Positions 1 to 9,462 of a stretch of DNA of 64,000 nucleotides are shown one piece after another. The notes beneath the pieces were generated by a model. It was not told where the DNA came from, did not search any database, and saw only the letters and a list, made by a program, of their open reading frames with translations. Within the stretch, counting starts at the first letter, position 1. Each line of letters starts with the position of its first letter. The DNA lies in NCBI RefSeq assembly GCF_958450345.1, contig NC_088781.1:23651857-23715856 (forward strand), read 5' to 3'. Made by a program: the position numbers and the translations under genes. The DNA comes from Calliphora vicina. Its lineage: Eukaryota > Arthropoda > Insecta > Diptera > Calliphoridae.

Positions 1-1078
1 TAACAACTTTTTTTATAGAAAGTCGCTCAGAAACTGAACAACTTTTTGTTTGTAGAAATTCGCTCAGAAACTGAACCTCGTTTTCTATAAAAAAAAATGC
101 TCAGAAACTGAACAACGTTTTCAATAAAAAGTCGCTCAGAAACTGAACAACTTTTTTTTAGAAAGTCGCTCAGAAATTGAACAACTTTTTTTTTATAAAA
201 AGTCGCTCAGAAACTTAACCTCGTTTTCTATAAAAAATTGCTCAGAAACTGAACAACGTTTTCAATAAAAAGTCGCTCAGAAACTGAACAATTTTTTTTT
301 AGAAAGTCGCTTAGAAACTGAACAACTTTTTTTATAGAAAGTCTCTCAGAAACGCAACAACTTTTTTTTGTAGAAAGTCGCTCAGAAACTGAACCTCGTT
401 TTCTATAAAAAATTGCTCAGAAACTGAACAACGCTTTCAATAAAATGTCGCTCAGACATTTTTTTTATAAAGTCGCTCAGAAACTGAACAACTTTTTTTT
501 ATAAAAAGTCGCTCAGAAACTGAACAACTTTTTTTTATAAAAAGTCGCTCAGAAACTTAACAACTTTTTTTATAGAAAGTCGCTCAGAAACTGAACAACT
601 TTTTTTGTAGAAAGTCGCTCAGAAACTGAACCTCGTTTTCTATAAAAAATTGCTCAGAAACTGAACCACGTTTTCAATAAAAAGTCGCTCAGAAACTGAA
701 CAACTTTTTTTTAGAAAGTTGCTCAGAAACTGAACAACTTTTTTTTATAAAAAGTAGCTCAGAAACATAACAACTTTTTTTATAGAAAGTCGCTCAGAAA
801 CTGAACCTCGTTTTCTATAAAAAGTCGCTCAGAAACTTAACAACTTGTTTATAGAATGTCGCTCAGAAACTGAACCTCTTTTTCTATAAAACATTGCTCA
901 GGAACTGAACAACGTTTTCTATAAAAAGTCGCTCAAAATGAAGAACGTTTTCTATAAAAAGTCGTTCAGAAACTGAACAACTTTTTCTATTAAAAGTCAT
1001 TCAGAAACTGAAAAACTTTTTCTTTAAAAAGTTGCAGAAACTGAACAACTTTTACTATAAAAAGTCGCTCAGATACAT
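1..1078. repeat. ~35-bp minisatellite array, cut by window edge
   Basis: About 30 head-to-tail copies of a ~35-bp unit carrying GTCGCTCAGAAACTGAAC followed by an A/T run with slippage (AACTTTTTTTATAGAAA). Two subtypes alternate: one with 'aacaactttttt' and one with 'aacctcgttttctat'. Copies become more diverged near the right end. The array continues beyond the left edge. No coding potential is apparent. Confidence 0.95.
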
Positions 1079-1089
1079 ATATGTTCGAT

Positions 1090-1440
1090 ACATATTTCTT
1101 GTAATGGTCTGGCCGGACTTCAGCAGCTCATAATAGATAGGATCCCTTTGCTTCCACCAAATACAGATCATTACTTTAGCGCCATGGATATTTGGCTTTG
1201 GTGTCGATTCGGCTAATTGGCCGGACTTCACATACGATCTCTTACTCTTTTATAGCGTTAAAGCATCATTTCGGAAATAAAAAATCGTAAGGTCTTTCGG
1301 CTTCAATTCATATGGTACCCAATTTCCCAGCAAACGTTTTGAAATTGCTGCTTGAGTAGCTCCCAATGATTATGCAAACTCTTGTTGAGTTTTACAACAA
1401 TCTTCTTGGAGCAATTCATCCAATTCTATGTCTTCCAAAA
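1090..1440 (-). mobile_element. mariner transposase remnant
   Basis: Read on the minus strand, the segment near 1,305-1,335 gives GNWVPYELKP, a hallmark of mariner transposases between the helix-turn-helix region and the catalytic core. The flanking bases align by eye with the mariner copies at 44,600-45,420 and 39,250-40,140. There are several frameshifts and no open frame. Both ends are missing, so this is a dead fragment. Confidence 0.75.
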
Positions 1441-1589
1441 AACAAAATTACCACTTCTGAACACAACAAACTATCTATCGCACGTTGTAACCGATGAATT
1501 TTTGTGTAGTTAGGTGTCCGTTTGTATTTAAGGTGACAAAATACTAATGTTGGTCTGCGACAATTATTTTGATGTGTTAGAAACGGAAT

Positions 1590-1680
1590 CTCAAAATCAA
1601 TATACCCCATGTTTTTTGATGGTGGGTATAAAAATGGAAAAATGTTTTTGCTATATGATCGGGCTTGTCGGACAATACTT
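1590..1680 (+). repeat. mini-me A remnant (terminal pieces)
   Basis: A short degenerate copy of the dispersed family seen complete at 5,162-5,875. It keeps a 'ggtgggtataaaaa'-like end and the opposite end 'atatgatcgggcttg...tactttctta', with nearly all of the interior deleted. Confidence 0.5.
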
Positions 1681-2738
1681 TCTTAATTGTTTTTATTTTT
1701 CATTTAAAATGTTGCTTAACCATTTGTTTTATATCTTTTTAAACATTCTTCCGGCATTTGTTTATTTACTACTAATTATTTTTAAATTTCTTTAAGTGTA
1801 TACTCTATAAAAATCTAAAAAATTAGTTTGGATTTTCTTTTTCAAATAAACAAATATTTAAACGCTTAACAACAGGAAAACATCAAACAGCCACAAATCT
1901 AATAATTTCTGTTTCTTTTTTTTGAAATGTGAAGGTTGTTTGCTTCCTCCATTTCTTTGTGTTTCTGTTAAACACTGATAATATTATTGATTTTTCCTTT
2001 TTTTGAAAACCCATAAAAAAGGACCTTTATTTTTTGGGAAACAAAAGTAAAATAAAAGTTAGCCTTAATTTATGATTTACTACAATGTTTAACAGATTGT
2101 TTGTAAGGTGGCTTTAGATATTTGGAATTGAATAAATTGAAAACTTTGGTACAAATTATATAAATATTTTGAAAATATGGCATTTGTTTTATGAGTAAAT
2201 ACCTGGGAAATATCAACGTATGTAGCAGTGTAAATATTTCTATATTTACTTTTACATTTGTCTGTGGCTTGTTCTGCATATGCCGGTATATGATAAGAAT
2301 TTAATCAAGTCACATTACTAACTGTAAAATCCTTTTTAAAGCCCCCCTTTCGCAACCGCATTTGATAACGTAAATACACAATATTTATACATACATCCAG
2401 ATGTATTTACCCGGCCGCATTAGATACCCACATTTTACATATTGGGTTGTATGTATGAAAATTGATTTGGGGTATTCACAGTTTGACATTTATCTAAAGT
2501 TTCGAAAAATATGTCATTACAAGAAGTCACAAGACAAATGATTAAAACATAAGAGAAACCAATAATAAACAAGAGCAATTTTACTGCATAATATTAAGTT
2601 TCAGAATTGTGAAGCTTTTAAGAATCATTCCAGGATGTTTGATAATACCGTGGTCGGTAAAGCAATAACACAAATATATGAACCCATTCATTTGATAAGT
2701 GGGTAGTACTGTTAGCTTTTTCAACACTTCGAAATATT
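1681..2738. other. AT-rich DNA, no gene seen
   Basis: No conserved reading frame, splice-site pair or repeat was recognised. Around 2,340-2,450 two GC-richer patches (cgcaaccgcatttgata and ccggccgcattagata) resemble each other weakly and may be a decayed duplication. Confidence 0.5.
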
Positions 2739-2739
2739 T

Positions 2740-2985
2740 TTCGCAGACTCACAAAATATTCTGGGTCTTCATAGGATTCTAAGACGATCTCGATATGTCC
2801 GTCCGTCTGTCTGGCTGTTGACAACACGATAGGGTTAAACAAAAGAAGCTATCCGGCTGAAAATTTCCACAAATACTCTCCATACGGTCCATACTTTCAC
2901 CTAGCCCCCATACAAATGTCTCCCGGGAATACTGTTTGAGCAGTCATAAATATTTTGATAAACAACCTGATAAAATGTTAAACGA
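2740..2985 (+). repeat. mini-me A remnant
   Basis: Contains the (GTCY)n core region 'cgatatgtccgtccgtctgtctggctg' and, downstream, 'tttcacctagcccccatac', both in the same order as in the complete family A copy at 5,162-5,875. Degenerate and truncated at both ends. Confidence 0.65.
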
Positions 2986-3012
2986 ATTAGTTCTAAGTAC
3001 TCTTGAATAATA

Positions 3013-3273
3013 CTCTAAAGCAGTGTCGTTCAATATCACAATTCCCTAGCACGCGTGATAGGGCAAGCAAATTCTGCTGACGTTACTTTGATACACATAC
3101 ACTATAAGCTTACTTGTGTGTTGTCTTATAATGATCATGTGTTTGTTGCTTTGTTTTCATCTCAGAGAACAAAATGAAATCAGTTGTGGTGTTGTTGTTG
3201 TTTTTATTCTCCGCTGTTTTACCAACACAACCAAAGCTTTGATGGTATGTGTTTGAGCACCACTGCTCTAAAG
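3013..3273. mobile_element. hAT-type MITE with 8-bp target duplication (copy 1)
   Basis: The element occupies 3,021-3,265 (245 bp). It begins CAGTGTCGTTCAA and ends TTTGAGCACCACTG, imperfect terminal inverted repeats of the CAG...CTG hAT type. It is bracketed by CTCTAAAG at 3,013-3,020 and 3,266-3,273, an 8-bp target duplication. The interior is nearly identical to the second copy at 18,225-18,429 but carries an extra (TTG)n-containing stretch near 3,183-3,205. It has no coding capacity. Confidence 0.85.
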
Positions 3274-3400
3274 TATGGCGAGAATCGTACATTTGTCCCC
3301 TACTTACCAAAACTCCAACTCCAACAAGGCTTCGTAGAGCTGATCTATCACGCTGATAACTTAAGGTCCATTTGTCTATCATGGCTTTAAATTGACAGCA
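3274..3400 (+). other. short GC-richer block, possibly coding-derived
   Basis: A block of more balanced composition with an open frame on the plus strand (residues such as NRTFVPYLPKLQLQQGF), directly abutting the hAT insertion. I recognise no family. It could be a fragment of a transposon protein or chance. Confidence 0.2.
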
Positions 3401-3404
3401 AATC

Positions 3405-3565
3405 GTTAGTCAGTCTACTACCCATCTTAAAGTATACCGATCGACTCAGAATCACTTACTGAGATGATTTAACGATGTCCGTCCGTCTGGCTGGCTGTCC
3501 ATGTAAACTTGTGCTCAAAGTACAGGTCGCAATTTCAAAGATATTTGGATAAAGTTTGGCACATG
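3405..3565 (+). repeat. mini-me A remnant
   Basis: Carries 'cttaaagtataccgatcgac', the core 'gatgtccgtccgtctggctgg', 'ctgtccatgtaaac' and 'acaggtcgcaattt', colinear with the family A copy at 5,162-5,875. Truncated downstream. Confidence 0.75.
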
Positions 3566-3599
3566 TTTTATCTTCGTTTTGTAAAATGTTTGGCTCTTA

Positions 3600-3785
3600 T
3601 TTTGCAACATTTGTAGAATATAAATTTATTGAAAGTATTGGCCATTGTTAGCTATCACCTTTTCCCATCTTTCTGGCAAACATAAGGATTCCTAGCCAAA
3701 AGAACTGCTCATCTTTTGACGCCAAGAACGAATCAAGCCAATTTCGGATACTCTTTCATCACTCATGCAAAGCATTGCTGGGGAA
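3600..3785 (-). mobile_element. mariner transposase remnant, C-terminal part
   Basis: Minus-strand translation gives LPERWEKVIANNGQYFQ, the conserved C-terminus of mariner transposases. It aligns with 44,612-44,690 (minus) and 40,060-40,110 (plus). With the piece at 4,766-5,125 it forms one mariner copy broken by a non-LTR retrotransposon fragment and missing about 70 residues, including the second and third catalytic aspartates. Confidence 0.8.
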
Positions 3786-4765
3786 CTAGGAAAATAGCTT
3801 ATGGGAGGGAGGAAAGAGGGAGAGAGTAGTGTTTATGGACATTTGATATTAACTTTCCTAAATTGAAAAAATCTGCGGGTATCAGGAACAAGTTCCCGAA
3901 TTTCATCGGAACACATTTCATTGTACTGCCGATAGAACAGTGAAACGCAGCTTACATTGCATCGGTGCTCCAGCGAATCTGTAGAGTTGGATACCCTACT
4001 GTCACCAATAATCACCTTCTCCCTCTCCTGTACGCGGTCGAGTAGCTCCAAAATAGACTTTGGGGCCGGTGCTTCAAAGTACAAGGGAGTTGTATTCCAT
4101 TTTCGGTCGGATATTGGTTGTGGAAATAGTGAGGAGATCATATGGAATAAAGTTATTCCTACACCGCTTCAGAAAACCAAGACACTTTAATGATTCTTTC
4201 GACACTTGACACGGACATCACATTGTATTCTTATGCCCAGAACATCAAGAGCGTCTGATGCCACAATATTTACACCAACCATAAATACAGATGAAGCGAC
4301 ATGGTCTGTCGTTCATTCTTGTGTGAGTCTTGCGAGTGTTGAAAGCGATCCAATTCAGAGACTGTTACCCGATTAAGGGAATCATTCATGTTTTGCCTCA
4401 TTGCCTCAATCTCCTAAAGGCTTGGTCTATAACTGAATGCATATGAATGGCAAATGTTGCTGTCAACTGAAAAAGAATAGATAGAGTTGGATGTTTGATG
4501 TAGAAAGTCGTTTTGAAAAATAAGGAGTAGAGTACCTTGCGGTACTCCTGAATTTATCTTGAACTCTTTGGATGAGATCCCATCTATACCAACTCGTATA
4601 GTGCGATCTCTGAGAAAGCTCGATATAAGTTATTACCGACACCAAAAGCAATAAGTTTTGATAAAAGTGCAACATGCCACACTCTAGCGAATGGCTTGGA
4701 AATATCTAGAGCCACCACTTCATTTTCGGCAAAACGGTGAATGGAATGGATCCTCTACGAAAGTC
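3786..4765 (-). mobile_element. non-LTR retrotransposon fragment (reverse transcriptase)
   Basis: On the minus strand three conserved patches of a Jockey/CR1-like reverse transcriptase polyprotein appear in order. LDISKPFARVWH lies near 4,700 (consensus LDISKAFDRVWH, palm motif A). SGVPQGT lies near 4,530. YSFSVDSNICHSYAF lies near 4,465-4,480 (position of the FADD box, with one Asp lost). The C-terminal tail SLEHRCNVSCVSLFYRQYNEMCSDEIRELVP follows at 3,880-3,985. Frames shift between patches. The element is 5'-truncated, as is usual for target-primed insertion, and no poly(A) tail is clear. It sits inside a mariner remnant. Non-functional. Confidence 0.8.
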
Positions 4766-5125
4766 ATACTACCGGTCGTTTTTTAGGCAATGATCTCTTC
4801 AAACGAATCAGCTGCATTTGGCACAGGTTCCCTGTGATGATGTGGCCAGATTTCAGCAGCTCCCACTTTTGATCCCACAAAATACAGAGCATTACCTAAG
4901 CGCCATGAATATTTGTCTCTAGTGTCAATTCGGCTGGGTTTCACATGCGATCTCTTAAGCTTCGGGTTATCGTAATGGAACCATTTGTCATCGCATGTAA
5001 TACTTCGCCGCAAATTCGTATGGTACCATATTTCCCTGCTTTTGGATGTATCCTGCTGCTTTCTATGGAAACTGCTTAAGTTGATGCCATTCGTGTACAA
5101 TGATCTTAACCCTCTGATCCGCAAG
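4766..5125 (-). mobile_element. mariner transposase remnant, catalytic core
   Basis: Minus-strand translation contains ITCDDKWFHYDNPKLKRSH, matching the mariner TGDEKW(I)HYDNPK motif with the first catalytic Asp (DD34D family). It is preceded by SREIWYHTN (GNWVPYEL region) and followed by a decayed ITGNLYRTQLIRLKR region, where the non-LTR fragment begins. A 113-codon open stretch survives, but the later catalytic residues are absent. Confidence 0.8.
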
Positions 5126-5161
5126 AGTGCCTCAATTATTTCAAAAAGTAATTATAATTTT

Positions 5162-5875
5162 TATACCCTACATCACCATAGTGGGGAGGGTATAATGCGT
5201 TTGTGCAGATGTTTGTAACGCCCAAAAATATTAGTCTAACACCCACCTTAAAGTATACCAATCGGGTCGATTAAACGATGTCCGTCAGTCCGTCTGGTTG
5301 GCTGGCTGGCTGTCCATGTAAACCTTGTGCGCAGAGTACAGGTCGCAATTTTGAAGATATTTCTTTCAAATTTGGTACATATTATTTTTTCGGCTATTGC
5401 AACTGGCTGAAATCGGTCCATTATTTCACCTAGCCCCCATACAAATGTCCTTCCGAAATTGGACTTTATCGGTCATAAATGTTTAATTTATAAATGTATC
5501 TCCACAAATTCCGCTACAAATAAGTTTTATACACACAAAATTCATGTCACCAAATTTTGTTACGATCGGTCCATAATTAGTCATAGCTCCCATATAGACC
5601 CGCTTCCGAAAATCACTTTAACGTGCATAAATCGCTTAAAAATGTTGGTATACATACAAAATTCAACATAGTAAACTTTCATATAGACATAAATCACACG
5701 ACCTAATTTCATGGTCATCGGTCCATAATTGGTCATAGCCCCCATATGAGGCCCAATTCCGAAAATCACTCAAAAATATAAATTATTGAAATTTTAAAAG
5801 AAAAATGTTTTTGCTCTTTTACTTAGTGTAGGGTATTATATGGTCGGAGTTGACCGATCATACTTTCTTACTTGT
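5162..5875 (+). repeat. mini-me-like element, family A, near-complete
   Basis: A 714-bp dispersed repeat starting TATACCCTACATCACCATAG and ending in ...ATACTTTCTTACTTG plus a T run. It includes the core 'gtcgattaaacgatgtccgtc' and a GTCY/GGCT microsatellite. Inverted copies occur at 8,740-9,423 and 54,891-55,627. The layout (core plus GTCY proto-microsatellite) matches mini-me elements known from Diptera. The apparent 62-70-codon frames inside are conserved only because the repeat is conserved. Confidence 0.85.
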
Positions 5876-8738
5876 TTTTTTTTTTTAAATTTAACTGTAA
5901 CTTTAGTTACAGATTTGTTAACATTTCCCTCGAAGGTCGAAATGTATTCTGACGTTTAGTTTTTGTTCTGTCAGCTGTTTTGTGAGTGATGTCATAATTT
6001 TAGCACGTGAAATTTTGTGTGTGATTTTTTTTTTTTTTTTTTAAATCTAAGTTTTGCTAACTTTTAGTTGCCCAATCTATTCGAAATATTTTTTATTAGT
6101 TGTTTTTCATTAGTTTTTCAATAAAATCGTATTATAATTATTGTTTTTTTACACCTAAACCGAAGAGTGGCTTTAGGCACTCTTCACTTTTTTACACCTG
6201 GTTCCCAAACTTAATTTGCAAATTAGTTTCTGATGACTGTTTTGATTTTATTGGGTCATAATTACCCTAAACAAAAATTATTCAACAACTTTTTTTTAGT
6301 TTTTTAAAGTTTGCAGGTTAGAGGGTTAAATCTCTACACGTGTCTGCTTCTTAAATGTTCCTCTGTAAGACTAATTGAAAACTTAGAATTTATAATTTAG
6401 GAAGTCATTTTGTAAGTTAATTCCAAATATTTATTTGCTTAAATATTTATAAATAATGTCTAAATAATTTACAAAAATTTTGTTGTAATTCTGTAATTGT
6501 CATCTTTAATAATTTCCTATTAAATGATTAAACACAATTTGCCAGATAAATATGAGAAATGAATAAAATAAAACTATAATTAAATGCATAAATCTTTAAA
6601 ATGAATGAATATCTTTACAAAAATCTAATAGTAATAAATTGCAGCAATTAAAATTTTTTGTATTCAAAAAAATTTAAATAAATATTAACAAATTTTCACT
6701 ATTAAATGATGTTACAAATTAGCTAAATTAAATGTTAAATACTAAAGAAAATTAATAAAAATATTTTAATATAAACAAACTGTTATAAACCATTTATAGG
6801 CTTATCAATCAATATGTTTAAAAGTTTTATCTAAAAACAAATGTTTTAAATTAAATTATTTTAATAAAGCCACACCTTGACCGTACCAGTACCTGGAACT
6901 GTGTTATCTGTTAGTTGTCGTTTTGTTTAGATAAATTTTTTTCTGTTTTTTTTTTTTTAAACTAAAATGATTTATTGTTGGTAAATTTTGCAATTTTGTA
7001 AGGCGGACGATATTTATTATAAATAAAAAAAGTTTTTTAGATTCAGAAGGGAATTCCCTTTTGGTGTCGTGTGCGTTTGAATAAAAATTCATATGTTTTA
7101 TAAGTATAATAAATTTAAAATGTGGCCTTATTAATTATGATACATGTGTTATAAGCCAGATAAGTTTGTCAGATTAATTTTCTGTTATTTATTATTTAAA
7201 AAGAATTTTGCACAACCTAAAAGTATGCTAACAATTTTAAAGAAACTTGTTTTAACAGTTACTTGAGATATTGCTCACCTTTACAGTAAATTGTTTCTCC
7301 ACAGAGAGAGAGAGAGTGTGGTGAATTTAAAGCAAAAACGATATCGCCTATTTATCTGTAAACAACATGAATATCAAAGAAATTCATAAAAATTATCAAT
7401 TAAGAATAAAAAAATTCAATTAAATTAAAACAGAAAAATTTTCTTTTATGCGGAACAACTGATTTTAAGCTTTCTTTGTGTTTTTTGATACCCTTTACCA
7501 CAAATGGCATTCCTTTTGTAATTTTTTAAAAATCTGCATCTGCCTATTGAAGCCAAATAACTTACTAACATCAAGGTATCGAGTAACATTTATTTCCACC
7601 ACCTTATTGTTTTCAATAAAATCAAATTTCCTTCTTAAATTTTTCCAAGACTTTTGTCGTAAATTTTTTTATCAGATAATTATGGTTGTTTATTAGACTT
7701 TGATATAAAAATTTAAACAACATCAAACAAAAAAAAAAGTGTTATCATAAAAAATCAGCAGCTACGAATATTTTAATTATGGCTGCCTTAAATAAATACT
7801 GCTGGTTGTCGTCGTCGCTCGCACTCATCATAAAATTCATTATCATAATTGACATGAATAATTATGGATTTTTATATGGAATTTATCACTCACTACTCAC
7901 TCATATATAAGGCACTTTTTGGTAAACAAAACAAACATTTTGTTTTCATTTAACACGATTTTTTTAAATGTTAATTTACAAAAATAGGGCACGGTTTTAA
8001 ACACTGAACAGCAAGAATTTAAAACTGAGCTTTAATTAAGGGAAGCTTAGTATACTTAAACCAAGGATAACTGAATATTAAGTTTGTAGCCAAACCTACC
8101 TGCTTAACTTTAATGTTAAGTCCTAATAGAGCATTGCAAGTTTAAACTTTCCTTTTAAACGAATGTCTCCGTAAAGTGAGTTTTTAATTTAAACCAAGTT
8201 TAAACTAAAGATTAGTAAATTAAAGGATAATAATCATATTTTCAATTAAACCAATTTAAAGTTAATATTAGTTGATAATAAATTAAGTTTAACCTAATTT
8301 AAATTAATGAAAGATCAACAAACCAATTTAAAGTTAATATTAGTTGATAATAATGTATTTAGTAAATAAAATAAAATCTTTATATACAAATGTAAATTGC
8401 CAACCTGTTACTGCATTTAACTGCAGTTTAAACTCTCATTTTACAGCGTTTAAATTGGGTTTAACTCTTATTAACTAAAAAATCCGTTCTAGCTTAATCG
8501 CTGCATTTTGCTAAAACAAACTTGCAATTTAAGATCGGTACTCAATTAGTAGGTCTTTTTACTCCAAATTTCTCTGCGAGTTGTTAAGTTTTCCCTAATT
8601 AATTTGTCACGTAAAAAACATAAGGTAGACATGTTATACATCATTGGCTAGGGGATTTTGTCTATTTTTCAAAAATATATACATATAACTTTGGATAATT
8701 ACAAAATTCATGGAATACTTTTTTGAAAAATATAACAA
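5876..8738. other. AT-rich DNA without recognisable genes
   Basis: Mostly A/T-rich single-copy-looking sequence. Small structures seen: an 8+8 bp hairpin GAAGAGTG...CACTCTTC at 6,162-6,185; CTGTAACT-TT-AGTTACAG near 5,895-5,912; a GA microsatellite at 7,302-7,317; and a direct duplication of a ~31-bp motif (accaatttaaagttaatatt) at about 8,250-8,350. A GC-richer patch (gtcgtcgtcgctcgcactc) lies at about 7,806-7,825. No reading frame with protein-like composition was found. Confidence 0.6.
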
Positions 8739-8739
8739 A

Positions 8740-9423
8740 CAAGTAAGAAAGTATGGTCGGTCAAGCCCGACCATATAATACCCTACACTAAGTAAAAGAG
8801 CAAAAACATTTTTCTTTTAAAATTTCAATAATTTATATTTTTGAGCGATTTTCGGAAGTGGGCCTTATATTTGGGCTATGACCAATTATGAACCGATCAC
8901 CATGAAATTAAGTAGTGTGATTTATGTCTATATGAAAGTTAACTATGTTGAATTTTGTATGTATACCAACATTTTTAAGCGATTTATGCACGTTAAAGTG
9001 ATTTTCGGAAGCAGATCTATATGGGAGCTATGACTAATTATGGACCGATCGTAACCAAATTTGGTGACATGAATTTTGTATATATAAAACATATTTGGAG
9101 CGCAATTTGTGGAGATACATTTATAAATTAAACATTTATGACCGATAAAGTCCAATTTCGGAAGGACATTTGTATGGGGGCTAGGTGAAATAATGGACCA
9201 ATTTCAGCCATTTTCAATAGGCTTTGTCCTTGGGCAGAAAAAATAGTATGTACCAAATTTGATCGAAATATCTTCAAAATTGCGACCTGTACTCTGCGCA
9301 CAAGGTTTACATGGACAGCCAGCCAACCAACCAGACGGACGGACGGACGGACATCGTTTAATAGACTCAGAAAGTGATTCTAAGTCGATCGGTATACTTT
9401 AAGGTGGGTTAGACTAATATTTG
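8740..9423 (-). repeat. mini-me-like element, family A, 3' truncated
   Basis: Reverse-oriented copy of the 5,162-5,875 repeat, beginning CAAGTAAGAAAGTATGGTCG and running to the 'ctttaaggtgggttagacta' region. The distal terminus (gggtata end) is missing. It ends about 40 bp before the target duplication of the adjacent hAT-like element. Confidence 0.85.
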
Positions 9424-9462
9424 GAAAAATGGAAAAATAAAAAAAAATTTTGAAATTTATTT

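Noticed and set aside
3184..3390. 68-codon frame starting MWCCCCFYSP
   Set aside because: Its first half lies in the hAT MITE and reads a TTG microsatellite. Only the part after 3,274 has protein-like residues.
5459..5671. 70-codon frame starting MDFIGHKCLIYK, also present at 8,943-9,155 and 55,096-55,308
   Set aside because: Conserved because it lies inside mini-me family A. Neighbouring frames are equally conserved and there is no sign of selection on protein.
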